A stretch of DNA of 64,000 nt from Aquarana catesbeiana (Eukaryota > Chordata > Amphibia > Anura > Ranidae): assembly GCF_042186555.1 (NCBI RefSeq), contig NC_133328.1:499623106-499687105 (forward strand), given 5' to 3'. Below, in pieces: positions 29,904 to 40,974 of the stretch. Both the position numbers and the translations under genes were made by a program. The notes beneath the pieces are model-generated. The model was given only the letters and a program-made list of their open reading frames with translations. It did not search any database and had not been told where the DNA came from. The stretch's first letter is position 1. Every line of letters starts with the position of its first letter.

Positions 29904-30178
29904 TTAGGGACCCTTACACAAGCAAAGTTCTATTCGTTTTGATCAAATGGGGAAAAAAATGTCCTGGAAATAGGAGAGCTGTGTCAATTGACCCGTTGAT
30001 AGTGATGTGATCAAGCTATCTTCCTATCATGGATTGCCTTCTGCAGAGTTACGCAGCAATCATTATCGAGGACACCACAGGCTCATAAAATGCTGCAGTT
30101 TTAAGCAAGCCCTGAGGTATCCCGTGGAGACCAGATAGCTTTCCTTTTAAATATTTCACTTAATGCAAATAATGTTAA

Positions 30179-30625
30179 AGCAGAATTACACTATATCCTA
30201 GCACCATAAACTAAAACACAATGTAACTCATTTTATTATTTAAAACTCCCCCATTCATCCATGTCTCCATGCTTTATTTTGCTGGAGAACCACTTTGAAA
30301 AACACCCCCTAGCATTTCTAGTTGTGGCCATCTTGAGTAAGGGCATATGATTCATGCAGCATTTACTTCTTGGAATCCATCTGTCCTTAGCTCAGGCATG
30401 CACACAGCAGAGTGTGCTTAGCTGAGAAAGCCCCCCCTCCCCTTCTGAAGACTCTTGGGATGCATAATATCATTTTCCTAGGCCGGAAACCAGGAGGTAA
30501 CTAAAGAAATGTAAAAAAAGAATTTAAACAAGTAAATATAATATTCCTTCCTATTTATATACTAACACTATCAGCGCAAGGATTAAAAGAAAGTTCATGT
30601 TATTTTAGAGGAGTGAAGTTCCGCT
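30179..30625. mobile_element. TTAA-flanked MITE, second family
   Basis: TTAA at 30175-30178 and 30626-30629. Termini are AGCAGAATTACACT and, inverted, AGCGGAACTTCACT. An internal block reads CATTTCTAGTTGTGGCCATC. A degraded copy lies at 32913-33975. No ORF. Confidence 0.75.
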
Positions 30626-30629
30626 TTAA

Positions 30630-31500
30630 TGTTCATATTGATGTTCCTACTTAACACAAAATCAGTTTGTGTATATGTAAAACAATAAAAAAAACTCTAC
30701 GTACAAATAATACATGTCAGCATTGAACAGTGACGTTTCCTGGTTGTGGATGCTAGTCATACATGGCTTGAATTTCTATTACCTGCAGAATTGGCCAAAA
30801 TTCAAGCTGTGGGTAACCCTGTCGGCACCAACTCGCTTGACAAACTTCGGTCTGAAAATTGAAGGAGCCAGGCAAAAACTTCTCGCCTATTAGTGACTGC
30901 AACCAATCAGATACAGTCACTGTTCTGGCATTCTGACAGCCGCATGAGCAGTGATTATTAGAGTACACTAGCCAGCTAGGGAGAATCCTCCATCCACACT
31001 GTTTAGAATGGATGGGGGAACTGAGTGATTACACTCATTCAATCTGCAGGGCTGAACAAGAGAAACTGGCTCATGAATTCCTAGCTTTACCAGCATCTCC
31101 GTCTTAAGCAGCTTACTGATTTATTATCAACAATGATTTTGCAGATATGTAGAATTAAATGTTTGACATGCATCCAGCCACCAGAGAAATACATACGCAC
31201 ACATATATACATGCACAGTCCAAACGAACTGCTCATATCTCGGTTTCACCTAAACATTCGCATGCTCATCTGTGTGATCTTTTGGGAATTAACCATTTCA
31301 AGATCCCAGGCCTGATGCATAAAATGGTATGGTTTTTTTGTAAACTAGACACATCACTTATATTCAAGAGAACCAAATTGCTCATCACTAATAATTTATA
31401 TAAAAGAGCATGCATGGACAAATGTAAAAATCATATAAAAATATATTATAGTATCCGAAAAAGCAAAAAAACAACAAATGACATCATCCAGAAAAGACAT
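30630..31500. other. PRKDC intron, unassigned
   Basis: No recognised element. A stretch at 30750-31050 resembles the one at 34016-34330 in style (short GC-balanced block with CTGCAGG and GAACGG-like motifs), but I could not align the two. Short ORFs only. Confidence 0.35.
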
Positions 31501-31502
31501 AC

Positions 31503-31610
31503 CAAAATAGCTTCCAGTAAAGCCACCGTGTCATTGCTTTCAAATTTTTTGTTGTTAGTGAACCAATGAATGAGACCCATAACAAGTGGCTCATATAGTT
31601 GTCTTGTTAC
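31503..31610 (-). CDS. PRKDC: PRKDC exon
   Basis: A 108-bp exon encoding VTRQLYEPLVMGLIHWFTNN, KKFESNDTVALLEAIL, almost identical to the vertebrate block with one visible change (M-G-L for M-Q-L). The acceptor is CCTAG at 31611 and the donor TTTTG|GTATGT at 31503/31502. Phase 0 on both sides. It is isolated between introns of 9.7 and 10.0 kb. Confidence 0.96.
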
Positions 31611-31611
31611 C

Positions 31612-31958
31612 TAGGCAAAAATATAGAGCCTGTTTAGTGTAATATTTAACAAAGTAAGAAAAGTTTCTTTCTTCTTTTTTTCATACAAAACATACTTTGT
31701 TTAAAAAAAATAGAACTATGGTTAAAGATATTACAGTTTTAAAAGCAGCTACTTCAACCTCAAAAGGAGCAAAGCATAGACAATGTATGGTATTAGGAAA
31801 AACAAAAACTGCCCCTAATGGGGTTGTTATTTTCAATACAGTTGATAGACAAGTATGGGATCTGTTTTACCAGCCAGATTTTTTCAAGGTGGTTTTGTGA
31901 CCCCTGTCATTTATGGCATATTTTCCACCTCCACCACACACTTTGTATAAATAATCTC
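31612..31958. other. PRKDC intron, unassigned
   Basis: AT-rich, with a 67-codon plus ORF (31697-31900) of no recognised content. I see nothing else. Confidence 0.35.
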
Positions 31959-31962
31959 TTAA

Positions 31963-32364
31963 AAAGTGTTTCTAAAGGTAAAAAGTTTACCTTAATGCAT
32001 TCTCTGCATTAAAGGTAAAAAAAAACCTGTGTATAGCTCCCCCACCCCCTCCTTATACTTACTTGAGCCTGATCTCAATCCGCCACTGTGCATGAGAGAA
32101 GTTGCTCTCTCCCTCCTCATAGGCTAAGAGACTGTCAATCACAGCCAGTCAGGAAAGAGAGTGTGGGCGGGGCCAAGTGACTCTTTGTGTCAATGTACAC
32201 ACAGCTCAGCAGCGAGCACACATGAGTGCCCACATAGCGAGTGGCTTGCTATGAGGGCACCCAGCAGCGGGGAGGAGCCAAGAGAACCATTGGGGGACCT
32301 AAGAGAAGGTTCAGGGCTGCCCTGTGCAAAATCATTGCGCAGAACAGGTAAATATGTTTACACT
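31963..32364. mobile_element. TTAA-flanked MITE
   Basis: TTAA at 31959-31962 and 32365-32368. Internal blocks are CCTTAATGCATTCTCTGCATT, AGTCAGGAAAGAGAGTGTGG and CAGGGCTGCCCTGTGCAAAA. Same family and orientation as 18951-19472. Confidence 0.72.
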
Positions 32365-32912
32365 TTAAGCCCATCAACTGCTCAATGAAGGATCAGCAGC
32401 ACAAGCAATCATCACTTTTTTCTCTTACAGCTTGTTTAATGTCAGGATATGTGCACTTCGGAAAAGGCTGATTGGCTCTGAGTGATGCCTCTCCAAACAA
32501 CCCTGCTATGCTGTGTTTTACAGCAGACCAATATTAAGACAACATTTAGTAACTTTGTTGTAATTTTTACTGAATAAAATATATTTTTTTCACCGTAACT
32601 AATTGCATGCCTAAATCATTTTTTTTTTTTAAGGCTATATAACAACTTGTATTCAATTTAAAAACCTGCTGCTTTTATTATAAGGCTTACAAAAGCATAA
32701 AAAGGTAATAGTGTAATATGTTCCCATTTTTCAAATTCATTTTTTTTCACTGAAGCCTCCAGCCTGCATGTGATCACTATGCTATAGCTGATATAGTAAT
32801 GACATGATCAGAAACCATTCTGATTGGTTTCCAATCATCAGTGGAGACCTTGAGTTATCACTAGGAGCTCATATTTAGAGCCACCACCTGTGCCAAGTGA
32901 AGGGTGGAGGTT

Positions 32913-33975
32913 GTTAGAGTGGGACTTCACTGTATCTGCGCACCACAAACTGAAAATGTTATTTAATATAATTTTAACAAAGCAAAGTGACCCATGCATC
33001 CAGTCTCCATGCTATTTTGCTGAGAAATCACTTTTCCTCCTAGCATTTCTGGCCGTGGCCATGTTGAGTAAGGGCAGATGATTCGTGTAGCATTTACTTC
33101 CTGGAATCCATCTTCCCTTAGCTTAGGCATGCAGGTAGGAGGGTGTGCTTAGCTAAGAAAACCCCTCCCCACTCCTGAGCCCTCCTGGGAAGTATGACAT
33201 CATTAGGAAAAAAACAAAAATAGACAGAACTACAATCCTGGACTTGTTCTAATGAGGTAATACTTTATTAAAATCAAATGAAAGAGGTATAAAATCCAGC
33301 AGATAAAGACGCTGACACATCTCAGTAACTGAAATAAAAAAATAAAAAAATTTAAATCAAGTAAATATGATATTCTTTCCTATTTGCTAATCCTAGCAGC
33401 ATATGGCAATACGTTCACTATCTGTCTTGGCGCATCAGATGAGGTCTGATGAAAACAGACATGCTGACCAGTTTCATCTCATCTCTCCATAGGAATCAGC
33501 AGTGCTGACAGGCCCCTCCCCACTCAGTGAGCAGAGATGGACCTGTCATCCGCTGGTTTAGCGGAGATCAATGGAGCTATCTCCCGCTGAGCTGGCGGAC
33601 TCCGCTGAGCAGATCCTCCTCGTGTGAATAAGGCCTAAAGATTAAAAATAGTTAATGTTGATAAAGAGAGTGAGATTTCAATTAAAATGGGAGAATATTT
33701 ATAAACATATCTCTAGTACAGGGCGTTATTCTGGGAGCCGTTTATAAATAGATGGTTGGTGGGAAGGGGTTAAAGAAAACCTGTACCTTGGCTAGACTGG
33801 GCAAGGTTCCAGACACCATACTTCCTATAGTCATCTATCAGATTGGTGAGAACCTTTACCACTACTTCAGAGGTAAAAGGGAGTTGATGTATGCACATAA
33901 AGATATGTCAAACTAGGTGAAGTAGCAGGCATATAACAAATCCAGAGATTTTCATTTTCTGGAGTTCTGCTTTAA
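32913..33975. mobile_element. Degraded copy of the second TTAA MITE family
   Basis: Left end GTTAGAGTGGGACTTCACT and right end GGAGTTCTGCTTTAA resemble the termini of 30179-30625. Internal CATTTCTGGCCGTGGCCATG and AGTATGACATCATTAGG match the same family. About 500 bp of extra sequence (33230-33940) interrupts it, not assigned. Confidence 0.55.
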
Positions 33976-33979
33976 AAGG

Positions 33980-34390
33980 AACACAAATTGAAAATTTTCA
34001 AACTCATAATACTCATTAACCCCAAAGAATAAGGCAGGCCATATAGAGTGCTAATTTCCCATCAACACGGATAGTTCTGACAGGGGAATGCATCCTGCCG
34101 AGCCATTGTCTGCTCTCAGCAGGGAAAACCATCCCCGCCGGGAGAAGACCGTGATTATCGCTAGCGATTATAGCAGCAGTTTGCGATAATTGCAAGCTAA
34201 TCCAGCAAGCTGGTTGCACCCAAGTTAATCCATTTATCAACTTGCTGCATTCAGCCTGCCCATTAATGGTTCGAATCTCATCCGGTTCAACGGGAACTAT
34301 GTATGGCCGGTCTAAGCAGTTGCATTCCACTGTCCATACTATTATCAGTGTCTTACAGGAGATAATTGATAGTACAATACAATGTTAACA
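33980..34390. other. PRKDC intron, unclassified repeat
   Basis: Contains a block (34020-34330) with a 104-codon minus ORF of no recognised family. It looks like a repeat but has no visible ends. Confidence 0.3.
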
Positions 34391-34396
34391 TATTAA

Positions 34397-34850
34397 CCAG
34401 TTAACGACCGCGCCATAGCTGAATGACGGCTACAGAGCGGCTCGATAACTCTGGGAGGGAGTACATTGTCGTCCTCCCAGAATCGCGCTCCCCCCTGGGG
34501 CGCGCACCCGGTAATATCCGTGACCATCACGGATCACGGTAAATGGACGCCGACAGCGGCCATTTACCACGTGATTGCTCCGTCAAATGACGGCGCGATA
34601 ACTTGTAAACAAACCGGCGTCAAGTCCTGTTCCTCTTTTCCTTCTCTGTACCGATCGGTACAGTGCGAGGGGAGAGGGGAAAGATCAGGTGCTGCAGTGC
34701 TGTGGGCTGGATCTGTAGCACCCACAGTGCTGATATGTGCCCATTGCAGCCTCATCCAGCCAGCCATCCATCCATCCATACTAAGCAATACTCATCCATC
34801 CATACTCAGCCATACCCAGCCATCCCCATCCATCCAAGTAGACAAGACTG
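34397..34850. mobile_element. TTAA-element end (piggyBac-like terminus), truncated
   Basis: Begins after TTAA (34393-34396) with CCAGTTAACGACCGCGCC, close to the CCACTTGACGACCGCC end at 62777. Subterminal palindrome GTACCGATCGGTAC at 34647-34660. It is followed by a CATCCATC/CCAGCCAT short tandem repeat (34755-34835). The far end is missing where DIRS-3 starts. Confidence 0.55.
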
Positions 34851-34871
34851 AACCCATAATACCACGGTCTT

Positions 34872-36331
34872 TCAATAGTCTGGTCTCAATAGCCAAGCCA
34901 TCAAATTCAGCAACCGTAAAGAAGGATGGAATATGGGTCCTTGAGACAACAGGTCTGAACGGCATGGAAGGACCAATGGGTCCCCTACTGCCAACTTCAC
35001 AATCTCCGAGTACCAGGATCTCCGGGGCCACGCTGGGGCCACTAGGATCACTGGTTTTTGTTCCTCCTGTATTCTGCGTAATAAGTGCGGCAGGATTTGG
35101 ATCGGAGGGAAGGCATATATCAGAGAATACTGATCCCAAGGAACTACTAATGCATCTATCCCGACAGCAAGCGGATCCTTGGTCCTGGATACAAACCTGT
35201 CCAGCTTGGCATTGAAGCTGGATGCCAGCAGATCCACATCTTGGGTCCCCCAGTGTTGGCAGATCTGTAGAAAAACCTCGGGATGCAGGGACCATTCCCC
35301 TGGTAACAACTTTTAGCGACTTAGGAAATCTGCCTGCCAATTGTCCACCCCCGGGATAAACACTGCCGAAAGAAACGGCCCATGTTCTTCTGCCCAAGTC
35401 AATATATGATTTACTTCTCTTTGGGCTGCCCGACTCCTGGTACCTCCCTCGTGGTTGATATATGCCACTACCGTGGAGTTGTCGGACTGGACTCTGACAG
35501 GAAGACCCCGCAATCTGGATGTCCAGAATCGCAGAGCCAGACGAGCTGCCCGAATCTCCAATAGATTGATGGGCAGGGTCTTTTCTGTTTGGGACCATAT
35601 TCCCTGAACAGACGCCTCCTCTAGGACTGCTCCCCAGCCGAGAAGACTGGCGTCTGTAGTTACGACTTTCCAGGCTACTGGTGGGAAAGATTTCCCTTTT
35701 TCCAAATTGCTGGTTCTTAACCACCAAGAGAGGTTCCATAGTACCTGTGCAGATAGAACCATAGGTTGATCCAAGGTTCGAGTTGACTTGCCCCAGGCCT
35801 TTAGAATATTGTTCTGGAACACTCTGGATTGGAACTGTGCATATGGCCCTGCGTTGAAGGACGACACCATCTTGCCCAGTAACCTCATACACAGCCGAAT
35901 AGAAGGTGTTAGTTCTATTTTCACCTTCTGGACGAGTTCCACTATGGAGACGACCTTTAAGGGGGGCAGAAACACCTTTTCTTGGGCGGTGTCTAAGACC
36001 AGACCCAGATACACCAAGGCTTGGGTCGGACAAAGAGCCGACTTTTCCACATTTAGAATCCAACCTAGGCGTTGTAAAACCCGTACTGTTCTTGACACGT
36101 TTTGCACCAGTATGCACCAGAGACCTTAGGGAAGCCAACACTGGGGCCAGAATCTTTGTGAAAACCCTGGGGGCCGTGGCCAGACCGAATGGTAGTGCCA
36201 CGAATTGGAAATGACTGCCCTCTACTGCGAAGCGTAGGAACCTTTGATGTGGACCGAAGATCGGCACATGAAGGTGCGCGAAACTGATTTGGGGGGATTT
36301 TCCGGAACTCTATTCTGTAACCGTATTTCAC
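34872..36331 (-). pseudogene. DIRS-3 reverse transcriptase / RNase H, active site deleted
   Basis: Reverse transcriptase: HQRFLRFAVEGSHFQFVALP and FGLATAPRVFTKILAPVL. At about 36115-36130 the frame jumps from ASLRS to VSRTVRVLQRLGWILNVEKS in another frame, and no YLDD lies between, so roughly 25 codons with the catalytic aspartates are missing. RNase H is well kept: VTTDASLLGWGAVLEEA, LLEIRAARLALRF, VQSDNSTVVAYINHEGGTRS and NWQADFLSR. The DIRS tail follows after a frame change: EWSLHPEVFLQICQHWG, DVDLLASSFNAKLDRF and SLIYAFPPIQILP, ending SQGPIFHPSLRLL. A dead copy with a good example of the tail domain. Confidence 0.88.
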
Positions 36332-36461
36332 AGTGGAAATGACCCATCAGTCTTGAACCAGTTCTTCCCAGGCATCCACAAACAGCCGAAGCCTGCCCCC
36401 CACCCGTGAGAGCGGGGGCGCCCCTCCACAAGGTAGACTTGGAGTTGGGCTTGGGTGGCTT

Positions 36462-37125
36462 TTAGGTCCAGGGCTTCTTCTGACCCTGAGGTCTTTTAAA
36501 CCCAGACGACTGAGGCCGTCGATACCGCTTAGGGGAAGAAGTACTAGGTCCTGGAGCATTGGGAATTTTATAAGAGGGTTGCTTCCCCTTCTTTTTAACA
36601 GGGAGTAGGGCACTCTTTCCTCCAGAGATCTTTTGGATATATTTATCCAGATCCTCGCCAAACAAGCGTTCTCCATGAAATGGAAACGCTGCAAGTAGCC
36701 TTTTGCATGGCGTCTCAGCAGACCAGTTCTTTAGCCACAAGACTCTGCGCATATGGATTGACAGTAACGCAAAATGAGACATCTGCTGGATTGAGTCCTT
36801 CAATGCGTCCACTGCAAAACAAAGCATGAGGAATCTCCGACAATTCCTTGGCAGATTCCTCCTGGCAAGGTAGGTTCTTTACCAACCTTTTAAAACGATC
36901 CTTTAGGGATTGGCAAATCCCAATCGCTGCAACTGCTGGCTGAACTGCTGCACCAGCCACCAAAAACGAGGCTTTTAATAAGGACTCTAGCTTTTTATCA
37001 GCCGGATCCTTAAATACCTGGGCATTATCCACTGGGCAGGTTAAATTTAGGTCTCCTGTTTTTAAAGGAGGTACTCTTGCCCCTGTGCTTGCCTTGTTCC
37101 CTATACCCCGTTTTCCGGAAGACAT
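36462..37125 (-). pseudogene. DIRS-3 gag-like ORF1
   Basis: Two frames: SSGKRGIGNKASTGARVPPL to QSLVAKELVC (37125-36715), and DALKDSIQQMSHFALLSIHM...VLWLKNWSAETPCKRLLAAF, then a Lys-rich C-terminus (KKKGKQPSYKIPNAPG, KRYRRPQSSGFKRPQGQKK; 36827-36462). The LWLKNWSAETPCKRLLAAFPF block corresponds to LWLKTWSGDAASKLRLCSLPL in DIRS-1. The N-terminal part is displaced by the inverted-repeat block. A structural-protein role is inferred from family. Confidence 0.75.
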
Positions 37126-37132
37126 TGCTTAC

Positions 37133-37872
37133 AAACGAGGAAAAAGAGTACTCCCCACAACTATCACCAGCCTTCAACCTGTCACAACTGTGTCCAAGAC
37201 CTGCAGACTCACGTGCCCAATATCGCTCTGTGCTGTCCACGCGCACGCCAGGTGCTCTATCCTTATAAAGGCTTAGCCACGTGATCAGCGGCATGTCCAC
37301 AGCCCGGCGCATGCACCGTTCTGACGCACAAATGCGTGCCATACCGGCCATCTGTAATCCCAGACACAAGTTTAAGGTTTACCAGCAGGTTCTTTCAGAG
37401 GGAAATATATATATAAAAAATTCCCCCAAAGGGAGTACTCACCGTCCCAAGTAGCAGGGCCTGTTTTACCAGGCCCAATCTTCCCCAATCACGGCGGGTA
37501 GCGCCTCTGAGGACCTTCAAGGACCGGGTCCCCCATTTCTTGGGGTCCAAAAGAGTGTGCGCATGCGCGCCGCCGGCATGTGTGTGTGCGCCCCTGGTGT
37601 GCGCGCCGTCGGTGTGTGTGTGTGCGCATCACGGATGCGCCACGTGCGCCAGAACGGCGCATGCGCCGGGCTGTGGACATGCCGCTGATCACGTGGGAGC
37701 GCGCTCACTCTCAGGCTAAGCCTTTATAAAGATAGAGCACCTGGCGTGCGCGTGGACAGCACAGAGCGATATTGGGCACGTGAGTCTGCAGGTCTTGGAC
37801 ACAGTTGTGACAGGTTGAAGGCTGGTGATAGTTGTGGGGAGTACTCTTTTTCCTCATTTGTAAAGCACCCTT
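37133..37872. repeat. Inverted repeat pair in the DIRS-3 leader
   Basis: 37133-37325 and 37630-37872 are reverse complements: AAAGAGTACTCCCCACAACT with AGTTGTGGGGAGTACTCTTT, and GTGCCCAATATCGCTCTGTG with its inverse. The left arm lacks about 20 bp found in the right arm (near 37708). Between them is a (GT/GC)-rich stretch (37555-37630) and the DIRS-3 ORF1 leader with its donor. The arms contain a TATA-like CTTTATAA. Confidence 0.75.
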
Positions 37873-37929
37873 TCTGGTTTACCTTGGGCAAGTTTGACCA
37901 GGAATACCAACTCAACAAGGTTCCAGCGC

Positions 37930-39885
37930 CTATATTATTATTATTATTATTATAATACAGGATTTATATAGCGCCGACAGTTTACGCAGCGCTTTACAAC
38001 ATTAGGGCAGACAGTACAAGTACAATACAATTCAATACAGGAGGAATCAGAGGGCCCTGCTCATTAGAGCTTACAATCTAGGAGGGAGGGTCAAGTGATA
38101 CAAAAGGGTAATAGCTGTGGGGGATGAGCTAATGGAGAAAATAGTGCAGTTGTTAGATGGAGTAAGGATAGGCTTCTCTGAAGAGGAAAGTTTTCAGGGA
38201 TCGCCTAAAAGTGGATAAAGTTGGAGACAGTCTGACAGATTGGGGTAGGGAATTCCAGAGGATGGGCGAGGCTCGGGAGAAGTCCTGGAGGCGGATATGG
38301 GAGGAGGTGATGAGGGAGCTCGAGAGTAGGAGGTCTTGGGAGGAACGGAGATGGCGATTAGGTTGGTATTTTGAGACTAGGTTAGTGATGTAGCTGGGGG
38401 GAGAGTTGTGGATGGCTTTGTAACTTATTGTTAGTATTTTGAATTTAATTCGTTGGGCGAGTGGTAGCCAATGGAGGGATTGGCAGAGAGGGGTAGCAGA
38501 CACTGAGCGGTTTGTAAGGTGGATGAGTCTGGCAGCAGCATTCATGATGGACTGAAGGGGGGATAGTCTGTTTAAAGGTAAGCCAATGAGGAGTGAGTTG
38601 CAGTAGTCAAGGCGAGAGATAACCAGGGAGTGAATCAGGAGCTTTGTGGTTTCATTGGTTAGAAAGGGACGTAGTTTAGAGATGTTGCGGAGGTTGAGGC
38701 GGCAAGCTTTGGAAAGTGATTGGATGTGGGGCTGAAAGGAGAGTTCAGAATCCAGGATAACACCTAGTACCCTGACATGTGGGGACGGGTGGATGGTTTT
38801 GCCATTGCTCTTGACAGAGAAGTCGGGGGAAGAGGAACGTGGGGGAGGAAATATTATAAGCTCGGTTTTGGACAAGTTGAGTTTGAGGAAGTGGTGTGAC
38901 ATCCATACAGATATGTCAGTTAGTAAGTTAGTGATGCGTGAGGAGACTGATGGAGTGAGTTGAGGGGTGGAGAGATAGATTTGTGTGTCATCAGCATAGA
39001 AATTATATTGAAAACCGTGAGAGGCTATCAGCTGACCCAGGGAAGAGGTGTAGATTGAAAATAAAAGAGCTCCAAGAACAGAACCTTGGGGGACCCCGAC
39101 AGAGAAGGGAAGAGGAGTGGAGGAAGTAGAATTGTAAGTGACACTGAAGGTGCGTTGGGATAGGTAGGATGAGAGCCACTGAAGAGCGCAGTCATGGAGA
39201 CTGAGGGAGTAAAGTTTTTTGAGGAGGAGGGGGTGGTCAACCGTGTCAAAGGCAGCTGAAAGATCCAGAAGTAGGAGTACAGAATAGTGTCCATTGGTTT
39301 TTGCAGTTAGTAGGTCATTTGTGAGTTTTAAAAGAGTAGTTTCTGTGGAGTGTTGAGGGCGAAATCCAGATTGAAGGGGATCAAGAAGGTTGTTTTTAAT
39401 GAGGTGGTCACTCAGTTGGTTGTAAACCAGGCGTTCAAGGAGTTTAGAGGAAAAGGGGAGCAAGGAGATTGGGCGTAGGTTGTTAAGATTGGTAGGGTCC
39501 AAGGACGGCTTTTTGAGTATGGGGGTGACCAGTGCATGTTTTAGAGCATCGGGGAAGATGCCAGAGGTGAGGGAGAGTTTGAAGATGTGGGTTAGAGAGT
39601 GTAGGATGGGGTCAGAGGGTGACCGTAGCATTTGAGAGGGAATAGGGTCCAGGGTACAGGTGGTTAGGTGGGCGATAGAAAGGAGTTTAGCAACTTCATC
39701 TGTAGTAGTAGATTTGAATAGGGGGAGTGTCAGTTGTATCTGTTGACATGGGGTCTTAGCTGGGGGAGATACCTGTAGAATAGAGATTTCATCACGGATT
39801 GTATCAATCTTGTTTTTGAAGTGATTATAGGACACATTACAAGCAAAACCTCGTTCTTGAACCGAGGCTCGGGTACCATCCACTT
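37930..39885 (-). mobile_element. L2/CR1-type LINE, 5'-truncated
   Basis: The 3' end is a short (ATAAT/ATT)n tail at 37932-37956, preceded on the minus strand by a 3' UTR with AAGCGCTGCG and GGCGCTATATAAATCC. The body encodes the reverse transcriptase at 38153-39883. The 5' end stops near 39885, where DIRS-3 leader sequence resumes, so ORF1 and the endonuclease are missing, as is usual for aborted LINE copies. Confidence 0.85.
38153..39883 (-). CDS. LINE (L2/CR1-type) reverse transcriptase, partial ORF2
   Basis: A 576-codon frame with no stop. Non-LTR reverse transcriptase blocks in order: TPILKKPSLDPTNLNNLRPI, SLLPFSSKLLERLVYNQL, LQSGFRPQHSTETTLLKLTN, LLLLDLSAAFDTVDHPLL (first catalytic Asp, about residue 210), VGVPQGSVLGALLF, QYNFYADDTQIYLS (FYADD active site, about residue 294), LKLNLSKTELIIFP and VLGVILDSELSF. 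The C-terminal region includes LHWLPLAQRIKFKILT, common in CR1/L2 elements, and ends FLFREAYPYSI. The apurinic-like endonuclease domain is missing because of 5' truncation. The intact frame suggests a fairly recent insertion into DIRS-3. The start shown is only the limit of the open frame. Confidence 0.93.
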   Translation of the reverse strand: MDGTRASVQERGFACNVSYNHFKNKIDTIRDEISILQVSPPAKTPCQQIQLTLPLFKSTTTDEVAKLLSIAHLTTCTLDPIPSQMLRSPSDPILHSLTHIFKLSLTSGIFPDALKHALVTPILKKPSLDPTNLNNLRPISLLPFSSKLLERLVYNQLSDHLIKNNLLDPLQSGFRPQHSTETTLLKLTNDLLTAKTNGHYSVLLLLDLSAAFDTVDHPLLLKKLYSLSLHDCALQWLSSYLSQRTFSVTYNSTSSTPLPFSVGVPQGSVLGALLFSIYTSSLGQLIASHGFQYNFYADDTQIYLSTPQLTPSVSSRITNLLTDISVWMSHHFLKLNLSKTELIIFPPPRSSSPDFSVKSNGKTIHPSPHVRVLGVILDSELSFQPHIQSLSKACRLNLRNISKLRPFLTNETTKLLIHSLVISRLDYCNSLLIGLPLNRLSPLQSIMNAAARLIHLTNRSVSATPLCQSLHWLPLAQRIKFKILTISYKAIHNSPPSYITNLVSKYQPNRHLRSSQDLLLSSSLITSSHIRLQDFSRASPILWNSLPQSVRLSPTLSTFRRSLKTFLFREAYPYSI

Positions 39886-40146
39886 TAGCCTTTGTTATGC
39901 CATCCGAACGGATCCGATTAGAACGTCCTCACTGGGACATCTTTAAAGAATTTTGAAGAGCTTCAACAGCCATGACCATCACCTTCAAGACACTGGCGAA
40001 AAAACTGAGGTACTTCCGGTATAGGAGGGGTTATATGGGAGGAACCGTCTTACTATTGGCTGTCAGTGTCCAATCACCTAAAGGTAAGCGTATAACCCAC
40101 ATAGTCATTATTATGGTGCTCTGTGTCCCGTGATGTACGATAAAGA
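39886..40146 (-). repeat. DIRS-3 5' leader and inverted terminal repeat
   Basis: Matches the DIRS-4 end at 48780-49065: GAAAAAACTGAGGTACT, GGAGGGGTTATAT, GTGTCC...ATCACCT, and the terminus TGTGTCCCGTGATGTACGAT. It abuts a Tc1 transposase at 40147, showing that DIRS-3 inserted into a Tc1 copy. Confidence 0.8.
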
Positions 40147-40974
40147 AAGTTCCGTTTTAGTTTCAGCTGACCAGAGCACCTTCTTCCATATGTTTTCTGT
40201 GTCCCCCATATGGCTTCTCGCAAACTGCAAATGGGACTTCTTATGGCTTTCTTTCAACAATGGCTTTCTTCTTGCCACTCTTCCATAAAGGTCAGATTTG
40301 TGGAGTGCACGACTAATAGATGTCCTGTGGACAGATTCTGCCACCTGAGCTGTGGATCACTGCAGCTTCACCCACCTAAGCAGTGGATCTCTGAAGCTCC
40401 TCCAGAGTTACCATGGGCCTCTTGGCTGCTTCTCTGATTAATGCTCCATTGCCCGGCCTGTCAGTTTAGGTGGATGGCCATGTCTTGGTAGGTTTGCAGT
40501 TGTGCCATAATCTTTCCATTTTCAGATGATGGATTGAACAGTGTTCAAAGCTTGGGATTTTTTTTATTACCTAACCCGGCTTTTAAACTTCTCCACAACT
40601 TTATCATGATGCCATTTGTTCACCAAGGTTCTCTAACAAACATCTAAGGGCTTTACAGAACAGCTGTATTTATACCAAGATTAAATTACACACAGGTGGA
40701 CTCTATTTACTATGCAGGTAACTTCTGAAGGCAATTGGTTCCACTAGCTTTTAATTAGGGGTATCAGAGTAAAGGGGGCTGAATACAAATGCTTGCCCCA
40801 TTTTTTAAGATATTTATTTGTAAAAAAAATTGAAAATCATTTATCATTTTCCTTCCACCTCACAATTGTGTCACTTTATGTTGGTCTATCACATAAAATA
40901 CATTTACATTTTTGGGTGTAACATGACAAAATGTGGAAAATTTCAAGGGGGATGAATACTTTTTCAAGGCACTG
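40147..40974 (-). pseudogene. Tc1-type transposon, transposase N-terminal half
   Basis: The terminal repeat at 40974 reads inward on the minus strand as CAGTGCCTTGAAAAAGTATT, followed outside by TA. The coding part includes SVHRTSISRALHKSDLYGRV, ARRKPLLKESHKKSHLQFAR and KKVLWSAETKTE. In Tc1 transposases this is the end of the DNA-binding region and the start of the DDE catalytic domain. The frame breaks at DIRS-3 (40146), directly after the first part of the catalytic domain, and the rest was not found beyond DIRS-3. Inactive. Confidence 0.88.

Larger units (their letters stand above)
34850..40146 (-). mobile_element. DIRS-3: 3'-truncated DIRS element with nested LINE
   Basis: The 5' terminal repeat (about 39990-40146) ends TGTGTCCCGTGATGTACGAT, the same family as DIRS-4. 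ORF1 lies at 37125-36462 and RT/RNase H at 36331-34872. The recombinase and 3' terminal repeat are absent, replaced by the TTAA-element end at about 34850. An L2-type LINE (37930-39885) and an inverted repeat pair (37133-37872) lie in the leader. The leader donor ACG|GTGAGT is at 37443/37442. Confidence 0.85.

Noticed and set aside
34466..35215. 249-codon plus ORF
   Set aside because: It runs from a TTAA-element end into the antisense of the DIRS-3 tail; half its length is a simple CATC repeat. No family.
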